From Geobacillus kaustophilus (lineage in GTDB: Bacteria; Bacillota; Bacilli; Bacillales; Anoxybacillaceae), in contig NZ_JYBP01000003.1 of assembly GCF_000948285.1 (NCBI RefSeq), forward strand, positions 1,922,001 through 1,986,000: DNA of 64,000 nt, in the 5' to 3' direction. The notes beneath the pieces were generated by a model, which had not been told where the DNA came from, made no database searches, and worked only from the letters and a program-made list of their open reading frames with translations. The translations under genes were made by a program, and so were the position numbers. Position 1 is the stretch's first letter, and the number at the start of each line of letters is the position of its first letter. Of this stretch, positions 25,828 to 34,314 are shown one piece after another.

Positions 25828-26593
25828 CGCCATCCTCCTTTTTCGGGGGGGCGTAAGGAACAAAATAGCTGCCGACTTCCAAATGAATGACTCCTTTGAC
25901 GTTTCGGTCAAGCGCAGCGGCAATCGCCGGATAATGTGACAGCTTGTCCGCAAAATGCCGGATGGTCGCGCTTACTTCATAACCGTCATTCATGTAGACG
26001 ATGACACGGTCTTCATATTCCTTCGTCGGCTTGTAGTGAATTTCCGACATGGCGCCCAGCACGGCCGCGGGCAGTTCGGCGAGCTGCCCCGTCATTTCCG
26101 CAATGGCGTCGCCGTCTTTCCAGCCGACAAGCACCGGCGCATCGCTTGGCGCCGTCTTCGTCCCTTCCTGCTTTAACAGCCGCCCATTTTCAAGCAATGG
26201 AAAAAACGTTTGCCGGTCATACACATAAGCGATTCGCCGCCATTCGCGGACGCGGATGACGATCGTGTTCGGCAGCTGTTTTTCCACGATTGCCTCCTTA
26301 ATTTCTGGATGGCGAGTAAGCTTTGCTTCCACGTTTTGTTCCTTCACTTTCCAAAAGCTTGTCCGCTTCGTAATGCTGCTTAAGCTGATGATGCGCTCCG
26401 CTGTGAGATGACGGTTGCCGCTCACTTCCACATGCCTTACCGCGCTGAGCGGCGACTGGAAGTAAAGGACGCACAAAATAAACAGAAAAAAGAAGGACAA
26501 GTACGCAATGAGCCGGCGGTTCGCTTTCTGGCGGCGCAGCTCCTTCAGTTTCGGCACGCGGTCCTCCAAAACGACGACTTTTCCCTTTTCCAT
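25808..26593 (-). CDS. divIB: Division protein DivIB/FtsQ
   Basis: 261 residues from ATG 26593 (MEKGKVVVLEDRVPKLKE), chosen by similarity to the known N-terminus; longer in-frame starts would overlap the promoter and hairpin upstream. A cytoplasmic basic tail leads to one membrane helix (LIAYLSFFFLFILCVLYF), the POTRA domain (LSAVRHVEVSGNRHLTAERI) and a beta domain. It complexes with FtsL and DivIC at the septum. murG and murB, normally upstream, are missing here. Confidence 0.93.
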   Translation of the reverse strand: MEKGKVVVLEDRVPKLKELRRQKANRRLIAYLSFFFLFILCVLYFQSPLSAVRHVEVSGNRHLTAERIISLSSITKRTSFWKVKEQNVEAKLTRHPEIKEAIVEKQLPNTIVIRVREWRRIAYVYDRQTFFPLLENGRLLKQEGTKTAPSDAPVLVGWKDGDAIAEMTGQLAELPAAVLGAMSEIHYKPTKEYEDRVIVYMNDGYEVSATIRHFADKLSHYPAIAAALDRNVKGVIHLEVGSYFVPYAPPKKEDGDETTSS

Positions 26594-26641
26594 CGCATTC
26601 CCCGCTTTCTTCTTCAACGCCCGCACTGAAACGACCGGTAT

Positions 26642-26699
26642 AAAAACAAACGGCATCCGCTGCCGTTTCTTTGTTTTTGCATTTATTTTCATTATATCA
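26642..26699 (-). promoter_or_regulatory. divIB promoter and leader attenuator
   Basis: An extended -10 (TGATATAAT, TATAAT at 26696-26691) would start transcription near 26684. The leader then forms AAACGGCA/TGCCGTTT (26668-26661 with 26655-26648) followed by GTTTTTAT, a terminator-like structure some 50 nt before the ATG. No convincing -35 box is seen. Confidence 0.5.
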
Positions 26700-26777
26700 C
26701 AAATGAATGTAAGAGAGAGCCTGTTTTTATCGCATTTGCCGGCACCATTCGACGATGGGCTGCGTTAGAGAGATGCC

Positions 26778-26802
26778 AAAAAAGCGGCGGACATCCGCCG
26801 CT
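26778..26802 (-). terminator. spoVE terminator
   Basis: AAGCGGCGGA/TCCGCCGCTT stem at 26783-26802, then TTTTTT on the minus strand, directly after the spoVE stop. It splits the cluster where murG would normally follow. Confidence 0.85.
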
Positions 26803-26805
26803 TGC

Positions 26806-27906
26806 CTAATACCGGGCATGCCTGCTGATATTAAGCAGCACGCCGATGGCCATCAGCATCAACGTCAGCGACGATCCGCCGTAGCTTAAAAATGGGAGCG
26901 TGATGCCGGTAACAGGCATCAATCCCGTCACAACGCCGATATTGATCATCACTTGAATCGCAATCATCGAAATAATGCCAAGCGCCAAAAAACTTCCATA
27001 CAAGTCAGGGGCGCCAAGGGCAATGCGCACGCCGCGCCAAAGAAGAAGGGCAAAGAGCAGGAGAACGAGTGAACCGCCGATAAAGCCGAGCTCTTCGGCT
27101 AAAATGGCGAAAATAAAGTCGGTTTGCGGCTCCGGCAAGTAAAAAAACTTTTGCCGGCTCTGCCCGAGCCCAAGGCCGAACAAGCCGCCCGGCCCAATGG
27201 CGTACAGCGACTGGATGATTTGAAATCCGCTTCCAAGTGGATCTTCCCACGGGTTCAAAAACGATGTAATCCGCTTGATTCGATATGGAGCCGACAGGAT
27301 GAGGACGGCAAGCCCAGCGAGCCCCAAAACGCCAAGCCCGGCAAAATGGCTGAGACGGGCGCCGGCGACGAAAATCATCGTCACGCACGTACCAACCATA
27401 ACGGTGCCCGTCCCTAAGTCCGGTTGGAGCATAATCATGCCGAACGCGGCAAACACAAGGGCCAACGCCGGCAACAACCCTTGTTTAAATGACGTAATTT
27501 TTTTTTGGTTTTCCGATAAATATTTGGCCAAAAAAGCGATCATAGCCAGCTTCATAAACTCGGACGGCTGGATCGAAAACGCCCCGACGCCGATCCAGCT
27601 GCGCGACCCATTGCGAACCATGCCGATGCCGGGAATGAGCACAAGAACGAGCAGCACAAAACAGACGCCAAGCAGCACTTTCGACCAGTCGCGCCACACC
27701 CAATAATCGATGTTCATGACAAAAAACATAGCGATAATGCCGACGCCCGCAAACAACAGCTGGCGCTTGGCGAAGAAAAACGAATCGTTGAATTTGTATT
27801 CCGCCCAAATGGCGCTCGCGCTGTACACCATAATAAGTCCGATGGCCAAGAGCGAAAACGTCAAAATAATGAGCAAAAAATCCGGTGCAGACTTTTTCCG
27901 CGGCAA
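26806..27906 (-). CDS. spoVE: SEDS glycosyltransferase SpoVE
   Basis: 366 residues from a TTG at 27906 (GAGGTG eight bases upstream). Ten membrane segments and SEDS motifs are present (SRSWIGVGAFSIQPSEFMKLAMI, QPDLGTGTVM, AILAEELGFIGGS, GVVTGLMPVTGITLPFLSYGGSS). It is a lipid II polymerase of the RodA/FtsW family, needed for spore cortex in B. subtilis; whether it also acts in vegetative division here is unknown. It is followed by a terminator. Confidence 0.95.
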   Translation of the reverse strand: MPRKKSAPDFLLIILTFSLLAIGLIMVYSASAIWAEYKFNDSFFFAKRQLLFAGVGIIAMFFVMNIDYWVWRDWSKVLLGVCFVLLVLVLIPGIGMVRNGSRSWIGVGAFSIQPSEFMKLAMIAFLAKYLSENQKKITSFKQGLLPALALVFAAFGMIMLQPDLGTGTVMVGTCVTMIFVAGARLSHFAGLGVLGLAGLAVLILSAPYRIKRITSFLNPWEDPLGSGFQIIQSLYAIGPGGLFGLGLGQSRQKFFYLPEPQTDFIFAILAEELGFIGGSLVLLLFALLLWRGVRIALGAPDLYGSFLALGIISMIAIQVMINIGVVTGLMPVTGITLPFLSYGGSSLTLMLMAIGVLLNISRHARY

Positions 27907-27933
27907 TGCCCAACACCTCTATTTTTATAAACT

Positions 27934-27961
27934 AGAGGGGAAGGGCTGTCCCTTTCCCTCT
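27934..27961 (-). other. Hairpin between murD and spoVE
   Basis: AGAGGGGAAGGG (27934-27945) pairs with CCCTTTCCCTCT (27950-27961) over 11 of 12 positions, with a 4-nt loop, and includes the murD stop codon. The tail AGTTTATAAAAAT is not a clean T-run, so it is a partial terminator or stability element. Confidence 0.55.
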
Positions 27962-29315
27962 ATTTCAACTTATGCACGGCGTTGATAAAAATGTCCCCTC
28001 TCTCCTCGAAAGTTTTGTATTGATCCCAGCTGGCGCATGCTGGAGAGAGCAAAATGACGTCGCCCGGCTCGGAAAGCTCGAAAGCAACCGGGACGGCTTT
28101 TTCCACATTATCGACATATCGGATCGTTTCTATTCCCGCTTTTTGGGCGATGCGGCCGATTTTATCCGCCGTCTGGCCGAACAGTACGACCGCCTTCACC
28201 TGTTGCAAATACGGGAGAAGATCATCAAACTCATTGCCGCGGTCAAGCCCGCCGGCCAACAAAATGACCGGCTCGCCGGCAAACGCTGAAAGCGCCTTTT
28301 GCGTCGCTAAGATGTTCGTCGCTTTCGAGTCGTTGTAAAACCGTCGGCCGTCAATTTCCGCCACATACTGAAGCCGATGTTTCACGCCGGAAAACGCCGC
28401 CAGCACCTGGCGGATCGCCTCATCGCTGGCGCCGGCCAACTTGGCGGCCGCCACCGCCGCTAAAATGTTTTCCAAATTGTGCTGTCCAGGAAGAACGATG
28501 TCAGCGATTGTGATAACTGGATCACCGTTCCAATAGATGGCGCCATCTTGAACGTACGCCCCTTCGCCGAGAAGCTTCGTCGCCGAAAACAGCACTTTTT
28601 GCGATCGAACCAAGGAGGCAATGTTCATCACAAGCGGATCGTCGGCATTGACGACGGCATAATCGCGCTCCGTTTGGTTGCGGAAAATGTTCGCCTTTGC
28701 CGCTGCATACGCCTCTTTCGTTCCGTGGTAGTCCAAGTGGGCGTCGAAAATGTTGAGCAAAACCGCAATGGCTGGGCGAAACTTGTCAATGCCGGCAAGC
28801 TGAAACGAAGACAGTTCCGTGACAAGCCATTGCCCCGGTTTCGCTTCCCTCGCCACCTCGCAGGCGACAAGGCCGATGTTGCCGGCAAGCAGCGGATCTT
28901 GGCCGTCCGCTTTTAACATTTCGTAAATGAGCGTCGTCGTCGTCGTTTTTCCGTTGGACCCGGTAATGCCGATAAACGGCCCTTCGGAAATGTGATAAGC
29001 AAGCTCCACTTCGGTCACAACCGGAAGCCCCTTCTCAAGCGCCTTTTTCACCATCGGGTTCGTGTACGGAATGCCCGGGTTTTTCACGACAAGGTCAAAC
29101 GGCTCATCAAGCAGTTCAAGCGGATGACCGCCGCAAACGACGCGAATGCCGAGCGGTTCAAGCTGCTTGGCCTCCATGTTTTCCGAAAGCGGCTTTTGAT
29201 CATTGACGACGACCTCAGCGCCTAACTCCGCAAGAAGCCGAGCTGCCGCCGCTCCGCTTTTCGCCAATCCAATGACAAGCACACGACGATGTTGATAAAA
29301 ACGAGTCGGTTTCAA
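27960..29315 (-). CDS. murD: UDP-N-acetylmuramoylalanine--D-glutamate ligase
   Basis: 451 residues from TTG 29315, adjacent to the mraY stop with GAGGTG nine bases before. The N-terminal nucleotide fold ([17 protein letters not shown]), the ATP loop [14 protein letters not shown], the central [14 protein letters not shown] and C-terminal YNDSKATN are intact. It adds D-Glu to UDP-MurNAc-L-Ala in the cytoplasm. Confidence 0.98.
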   Translation of the reverse strand: MKPTRFYQHRRVLVIGLAKSGAAAARLLAELGAEVVVNDQKPLSENMEAKQLEPLGIRVVCGGHPLELLDEPFDLVVKNPGIPYTNPMVKKALEKGLPVVTEVELAYHISEGPFIGITGSNGKTTTTTLIYEMLKADGQDPLLAGNIGLVACEVAREAKPGQWLVTELSSFQLAGIDKFRPAIAVLLNIFDAHLDYHGTKEAYAAAKANIFRNQTERDYAVVNADDPLVMNIASLVRSQKVLFSATKLLGEGAYVQDGAIYWNGDPVITIADIVLPGQHNLENILAAVAAAKLAGASDEAIRQVLAAFSGVKHRLQYVAEIDGRRFYNDSKATNILATQKALSAFAGEPVILLAGGLDRGNEFDDLLPYLQQVKAVVLFGQTADKIGRIAQKAGIETIRYVDNVEKAVPVAFELSEPGDVILLSPACASWDQYKTFEERGDIFINAVHKLK

Positions 29316-30290
29316 TTACATCCACACCTCGATATAAATTGCTAGCATCGCAAATAAAAGGCCGACGGCCCAAAACGTCACAACGATCCGCCATTCTGAC
29401 CAGCCGATAAGCTCATAGTGATGATGAAGCGGACTCATGCGGAACACGCGCCGTCCCGTCGTTTTGAACGAAGCCACTTGAATGATGACCGACAGCGTCT
29501 CGATGACAAACACACCGCCGATGATGACAAGCAACAGCTCAAGCTTCGTCAAGACAGCGACAGCGGCGATCGCCCCGCCAAGTGCGAGCGAGCCGGTGTC
29601 GCCCATAAACACTTTCGCCGGGTGGGCGTTAAACACTAAAAAGCCAAGCACGGCGCCAACAACAGCGACGCAAAATACAGCGACATCGTACTGGCCTTGA
29701 TTCCAAGCCAAGACGGCATAAGCGCCAAAGGCAATCGCCGCTGTTCCGGCAAGCAGCCCGTCAAGCCCGTCGGTCAAGTTGACGGCGTTCGAGCCGCCGA
29801 CAAGCATAAAAAACAAGAGCACGCCGTACGCCCATCCGAGGTCGACCGACCAATCGGCGCCAGGAATATGTAAAACTGTGGAAAAGCCGCTTTGGCGGTA
29901 GACGACAAAAAAGACGGCTGCGATAAGGAGCTGGCCGATAAATTTTTGCCGGCTCGTCAAGCCAAGATTTCGCTTCATCACGACTTTGATCATATCGTCG
30001 AGGAAGCCGAGCACCCCATAGCCGACGGTGACCAACAACAGCAAATACGTCCTCGTCGACAAGTCGGCGATTTTCGGCGTGATCCATAGGGTCGTCGCCA
30101 CAATCGCCAACAAAATCATGATGCCGCCCATCGTCGGCGTGCCGGATTTTTTCTGATGCGACTTCGGCCCTTCCTCGCGGATGCTTTGTCCGAATTTCAG
30201 CCGCCGCAAAAACGGGATGAACAACGGCGACAAAATGACGGTGATCAAAAAAGAAACCGCCATCGCAACCACGATTATTTGTTCTGGCAT
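29316..30290 (-). CDS. mraY: Phospho-MurNAc-pentapeptide transferase MraY
   Basis: 324 residues, ten membrane segments. Family motifs are [23 protein letters not shown], the NLTDGLDGL Asp cluster and [13 protein letters not shown]. It transfers phospho-MurNAc-pentapeptide to undecaprenyl phosphate, forming lipid I. It overlaps the MurF-like gene by 16 nt. Confidence 0.98.
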   Translation of the reverse strand: MPEQIIVVAMAVSFLITVILSPLFIPFLRRLKFGQSIREEGPKSHQKKSGTPTMGGIMILLAIVATTLWITPKIADLSTRTYLLLLVTVGYGVLGFLDDMIKVVMKRNLGLTSRQKFIGQLLIAAVFFVVYRQSGFSTVLHIPGADWSVDLGWAYGVLLFFMLVGGSNAVNLTDGLDGLLAGTAAIAFGAYAVLAWNQGQYDVAVFCVAVVGAVLGFLVFNAHPAKVFMGDTGSLALGGAIAAVAVLTKLELLLVIIGGVFVIETLSVIIQVASFKTTGRRVFRMSPLHHHYELIGWSEWRIVVTFWAVGLLFAMLAIYIEVWM

Positions 30291-30730
30291 GCATCGTCAC
30301 ATCCTTTTGCCGGCTGCGCGCTTAACCACCGTTTTTGCAACTCGGCGAGCCGGCGGCGCACAACCGCATCAGCAAGGAAACTATCTTTGGGGAGCGCGAA
30401 GAAAAACTGGGCGTCCCTCTCGCCGCCTTGCTCTAAATACCGTTCAAGCAATGCCGCAGCCGCCTCAAGCGGCGACGGGACGAAAAAGAGTGGAAACTGG
30501 TTCGGAATATAGCGCGGCAGCGGATCGCCCAAGCGCCAAAACGAAGCGATCGCCCCATGTTCAATGGCCGTTTTCAACGTTTCCGCTCCGCGCTCGAGCG
30601 GGACAAACAATCCGTTTTTCACTTGTTGGGTCGGATCGACGAACACGGCGTGAAACCGAATCGTTTCATCGACAATGCCTCGCGCCTCCACCGCAATCGA
30701 TTGCACCATCCTGTATGCGATCATCGACAT
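30275..30730 (-). CDS. Orphan MurF-like N-terminal domain protein (151 aa)
   Basis: Residues ~25-100 ([16 protein letters not shown]... [12 protein letters not shown]...[18 protein letters not shown]) match the uridine-nucleotide-binding N-terminal domain of Mur ligases, but the central ATP domain (GTNGKT) and the C-terminal domain are missing. It lies exactly where murF stands in many bacteria, between murE and mraY, and overlaps both (10 and 16 nt); AAGGAGAGAGG precedes the ATG. It cannot ligate alone. Either it is a relic of murF kept for translational coupling, or a small binding or regulatory protein. A full murF must be elsewhere. Confidence 0.7.
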   Translation of the reverse strand: MSMIAYRMVQSIAVEARGIVDETIRFHAVFVDPTQQVKNGLFVPLERGAETLKTAIEHGAIASFWRLGDPLPRYIPNQFPLFFVPSPLEAAAALLERYLEQGGERDAQFFFALPKDSFLADAVVRRRLAELQKRWLSAQPAKGCDDACQNK

Positions 30731-32196
30731 CCTCTCTCCTTCACCGCTCTCCGGGCAACGGCGCGATCGTCAAAGTCGATCGCGTCATCGCCGATGATTT
30801 GATACGTTTCATGCCCTTTGCCGGCAATCAACACAACATCGCCCTCCTGCGCCTGCCCGATGGCGTAGCGGATCGCCTCTTCCCGGTCGGGAATCGTCAC
30901 ATACGTTCCCGCCCCAGCGCTCACACCGGCTTCCATATCGTGCAAAATTTGCTTCGGGTCTTCCGAACGCGGATTATCGGAAGTAAAAATGGCGACATCC
31001 GCATACCGCACCGCCACCTGCGCCATGATCGGTCGTTTCGACCGGTCGCGGTCGCCGCCGCAGCCGATGACGACATAGACGTTCCGTTTGGCAAACTGAC
31101 GCACCGTTCTCAGCGCATTTTCCAAGCTGTCCGGCGTGTGGGCGTAATCGACGATGATGGTAAAGTTTTGCCCTTCATCGACCATTTCAAACCGCCCCGG
31201 CACCGGTTCGACATCCGCAAGCGCTGCGGCGATCGTTTCGAGCGAAAAGCCAGAGGCAAGGCAGGCCGCGGCAGCGGCGAGAATGTTATAGACGTTAAAC
31301 AAGCCGACAAGTTTCGTTTCGATCGCCGTCGACCCATGCGGAGTGCAAAGCCGAAATGCCATGCCGCCTGAGGTCATGCGGATCTGTTCCGCCATCACAT
31401 CGCTTTTTTCCTTCATGCCGTATGTGACAATCGGCGCGGCCGTCATATGTTTATAATATTGCGAAACCGGATCGTCATGATTGAGAACAGCAAATTTCGG
31501 CCGCCGTTCGTCGTAGCGGTTGCCGAGCTGGGCAAACAAAAGCCCTTTAGCGTTCCGGTATTCTTCCATTGTTCCGTGATAATCCAAATGGTCTTGCGTT
31601 AAGTTCGTAAAGACGGCTACATCGTAATCGCAGCCATGCACCCGACCTTGGTGCAGTGCGTGCGACGACACTTCCATGGCGACAAACTCTACTCCTTCAT
31701 CGACCATCTGTTTAAACGTGCGCTGCAAAATGAGCGACTCCGGCGTCGTATTGGCCGCCGGATAGGAGCGGTCGCCGACCTTGATGTGAACCGTGCCAAT
31801 GAGCCCTGTTTTCTTGCCTGCTTTTCTCGCGATTTGTTCCATGATCGACGTTGTCGTTGTCTTGCCGTTTGTGCCTGTCACGCCGATTAAATGAAGGCGG
31901 TGGGTCGGCCGCCCGTAAAAAGCGTCCGCTAAAATCGCCATCGCCCGCCGGCTGTCCGGCACGAGAACGACCGGAACATCGACGGAAAGCGGACGCTCGG
32001 CCACGACTGCCGCCGCCCCGCGTGCCACCGCTTCCTCGGCAAAGTCGTGTCCGTCTACTGTAAGCCCTTTAAGGCAAAAAAAGAGAGAACCGGGGGCAAC
32101 GCGGCGCGAGTCCATTTCGAGCGCCGCGATGTCCGGATTGCCTCCATCGTGCACCCAAAAACCGGGCAAGTGTGACAGCAGCGTCAACAGTTTCAT
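30721..32196 (-). CDS. murE: UDP-MurNAc-tripeptide synthetase (meso-DAP adding)
   Basis: 491 residues with the three Mur-ligase domains: substrate domain ([19 protein letters not shown]), ATP loop [13 protein letters not shown], and C-terminal domain with [10 protein letters not shown]. The DNPR motif indicates meso-diaminopimelate rather than lysine as substrate. It works in the cytoplasm before MurF. A terminator of spoVD separates it from the upstream gene, so it may also be read from its own promoter. Confidence 0.98.
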   Translation of the reverse strand: MKLLTLLSHLPGFWVHDGGNPDIAALEMDSRRVAPGSLFFCLKGLTVDGHDFAEEAVARGAAAVVAERPLSVDVPVVLVPDSRRAMAILADAFYGRPTHRLHLIGVTGTNGKTTTTSIMEQIARKAGKKTGLIGTVHIKVGDRSYPAANTTPESLILQRTFKQMVDEGVEFVAMEVSSHALHQGRVHGCDYDVAVFTNLTQDHLDYHGTMEEYRNAKGLLFAQLGNRYDERRPKFAVLNHDDPVSQYYKHMTAAPIVTYGMKEKSDVMAEQIRMTSGGMAFRLCTPHGSTAIETKLVGLFNVYNILAAAAACLASGFSLETIAAALADVEPVPGRFEMVDEGQNFTIIVDYAHTPDSLENALRTVRQFAKRNVYVVIGCGGDRDRSKRPIMAQVAVRYADVAIFTSDNPRSEDPKQILHDMEAGVSAGAGTYVTIPDREEAIRYAIGQAQEGDVVLIAGKGHETYQIIGDDAIDFDDRAVARRAVKERGCR

Positions 32197-32249
32197 GTTC
32201 GTTCATCCCTTTCGCTTCGAAATCATCCGCTCCGTTAGGCAGACAGTGG

Positions 32250-32297
32250 AAAAAGGGGCACAACCAACCCGATGTGTCATCGCATCGGTCGCCCCTT
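32250..32297 (-). terminator. spoVD terminator
   Basis: AAGGGGC/GCCCCTT outer stem (32253-32259 with 32291-32297), an inner CGATG/CATCG pair and a T-run on the minus strand. Confidence 0.75.
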
Positions 32298-32308
32298 GCA
32301 CGCTCGTC

Positions 32309-34243
32309 TTACCGTTCTTCCGCCGCTTCGCGTTTCGCCAAATAAATGCGGACCGTTGAGCCTTCTTTCACTTTCGCCCCTGGCTTCGGAGATTGTTCAA
32401 CAACAACATCTCCCTCGCCACTAACATCTAATTTTAAGTCAAAAAGCTGTTCTTGCAAATCATTTTTTGTCAATCCGATCAAGTTCGGCACCTCAATCAC
32501 TTTCGGCTCATTCCAGTCACGTTCTTTCGCAAGCTGGTCTTGGCGCGGTTTCACGCCCATAATCCGCAAGCTATCTTCCATAATTTTCCCGACAATCGGC
32601 GCAGCGACCGTGCCGCCGAACTGAACCGTTCCTTTCGGGTTGTCGACGGCGACGTACACGACAAGCTTCGGGTCATCCGCCGGAGCGAAGCCGATGAACG
32701 AAACGATATGGTTGTTTTGCAAATAGCGGCCGCCTTGCGCCTTTTGCGCCGTTCCCGTTTTTCCACCGACGCGGTACCCTTCGACATACGCCTTTTTCCC
32801 TGTTCCTTGAGCGACGACGCTCTCAAGTGCGTAGCGGACTTGTTTCGATGTTTCCTCGGAAATGACGCGTCGTTTCGCTTTTGGCGTGTTGCGGCGGACG
32901 ATCTCTCCTGTTTCCGGGTCGACCCACTGTTTAGCAATGTACGGAGTGTACAAAATGCCGCCATTGATTGCCGCCGACACGGCAGCGACTTGCTGGATCG
33001 GCGTCACCGACACTCCTTGGCCAAACGCCGTCGTTGCCAGTTCCACCGGCCCGACCCGTTTCAAATCAAACAAAATGCCTGTTCCTTCGCCTTGCAAGTC
33101 GATGCCCGTTTTTTCGCCAAAACCGAATTGCTTAATGTAGCGAAACAACGTCTCCTTTCCGAGCCGCTCGCCCAGCTCTACAAATCCTGGGTTGCACGAG
33201 TTTTGCACGACTTCCAAAAACGTCTGATCGCCGTGGCCGCCTTTTTTCCAGCAGCGGAGCGTAGCGCCGGCTACTTTGGCATAGCCTGGATCAAAGAAAT
33301 GGTCTTTCAGCAAATTTACCTTATGTTCCTCAAGCGCCGCGGCCAGCGTAATGATTTTAAACGTCGATCCCGGTTCGTATGTGCTCCAAATCGGCAAGTT
33401 GCGGTTGTAAATTTCCGGAGGAACGCTCCGGTAATCCGCTGGATTGAACGTCGGCCGGCTCGCCATCGCCAAAATTTCACCGGTGTTCGGATCCATGGCG
33501 ATGGCGATGATGCCGTCCGGATTGTATTTCGCCTCCGCGATGTCAAGTTCGCGCTCAATGATTGTCTGAATGCGCGAATCGATCGTCAACACCAAATTCA
33601 AGCCGTCAGTCGGCGGCGTATAGTCATCAGCTATATCGGGCATGCGCCGCCCTTTCGCATCGGAATAAAACTGCACGGAGCCGCGCTCGCCCCTCAGTTC
33701 CTTGTCATAATACAGCTCCAACCCGGTGAGCCCTTGGTTGTCAATGCCGGTGAAGCCGAGCACGTGCGACAAATAGCTGCCAAACGGATAGTAGCGCTTC
33801 GTATCTTCAGCGATATACACCCCATCCAAGTCGAGGGAGCGCACATTCGCCGCTTTTTCATCGGAAATTTTCCGCCCTTCTTTCAGGCGGACGATCGACG
33901 TTTTTTGCGTGATTTGTTTATAGATGGATTCGACCGAACCGCCCAACACCCCGGCCAGCTTTTTCGCCGCCTCTGCCGGGTTTTTGACTTGCCGCGGAAT
34001 GACATACACCGTCGGCGCGCTCATGTTCGTCGCCAGCGGGACGCCGTTGCGGTCCAAAATTTCGCCTCGCTTCGGCTCAAACGGAATGTTCCGGCCCCAT
34101 AGCCCTTTCGCCCGTTCCGCTAATAGATCGCCGAGCCAAAATTGGACGTAGCCGAGACGGAGATCGATAATGGCAAAGATCAAAATCCCGATCAAAAACA
34201 CGATCGTCAACCGCTTGCGCACGGTAACGTACGATACGCGCAT
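32309..34243 (-). CDS. spoVD: Sporulation-specific penicillin-binding protein SpoVD
   Basis: 644 residues: one N-terminal membrane anchor, the dimerisation domain (RGEILDRNGVPLA), transpeptidase with STFK (in YEPGSTFKIITL), SCN (VQNSCNPGF) and KTGTAQ, and a single C-terminal PASTA domain (VIEVPNLIGLTKNDLQEQL). It crosslinks spore cortex peptidoglycan together with SpoVE. It follows pbpB in tandem. Confidence 0.97.
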   Translation of the reverse strand: MRVSYVTVRKRLTIVFLIGILIFAIIDLRLGYVQFWLGDLLAERAKGLWGRNIPFEPKRGEILDRNGVPLATNMSAPTVYVIPRQVKNPAEAAKKLAGVLGGSVESIYKQITQKTSIVRLKEGRKISDEKAANVRSLDLDGVYIAEDTKRYYPFGSYLSHVLGFTGIDNQGLTGLELYYDKELRGERGSVQFYSDAKGRRMPDIADDYTPPTDGLNLVLTIDSRIQTIIERELDIAEAKYNPDGIIAIAMDPNTGEILAMASRPTFNPADYRSVPPEIYNRNLPIWSTYEPGSTFKIITLAAALEEHKVNLLKDHFFDPGYAKVAGATLRCWKKGGHGDQTFLEVVQNSCNPGFVELGERLGKETLFRYIKQFGFGEKTGIDLQGEGTGILFDLKRVGPVELATTAFGQGVSVTPIQQVAAVSAAINGGILYTPYIAKQWVDPETGEIVRRNTPKAKRRVISEETSKQVRYALESVVAQGTGKKAYVEGYRVGGKTGTAQKAQGGRYLQNNHIVSFIGFAPADDPKLVVYVAVDNPKGTVQFGGTVAAPIVGKIMEDSLRIMGVKPRQDQLAKERDWNEPKVIEVPNLIGLTKNDLQEQLFDLKLDVSGEGDVVVEQSPKPGAKVKEGSTVRIYLAKREAAEER

Positions 34244-34314
34244 ATGGCGGAACCTCCTTCATGGTGGGCTCGTTCCACTATATGCTTGTACGCCCCGTTA
34301 TAGAACGGCAAACA

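Noticed and set aside
30181-31371. 396-codon open frame on the plus strand
   Set aside because: Antisense to mraY, the MurF-like gene and murE; composition of a shadow frame.
32453-34102. 549-codon open frame on the plus strand
   Set aside because: Exactly antisense to spoVD, no ribosome site, and Arg/His/Phe-rich composition typical of the shadow of a GC-rich coding strand.
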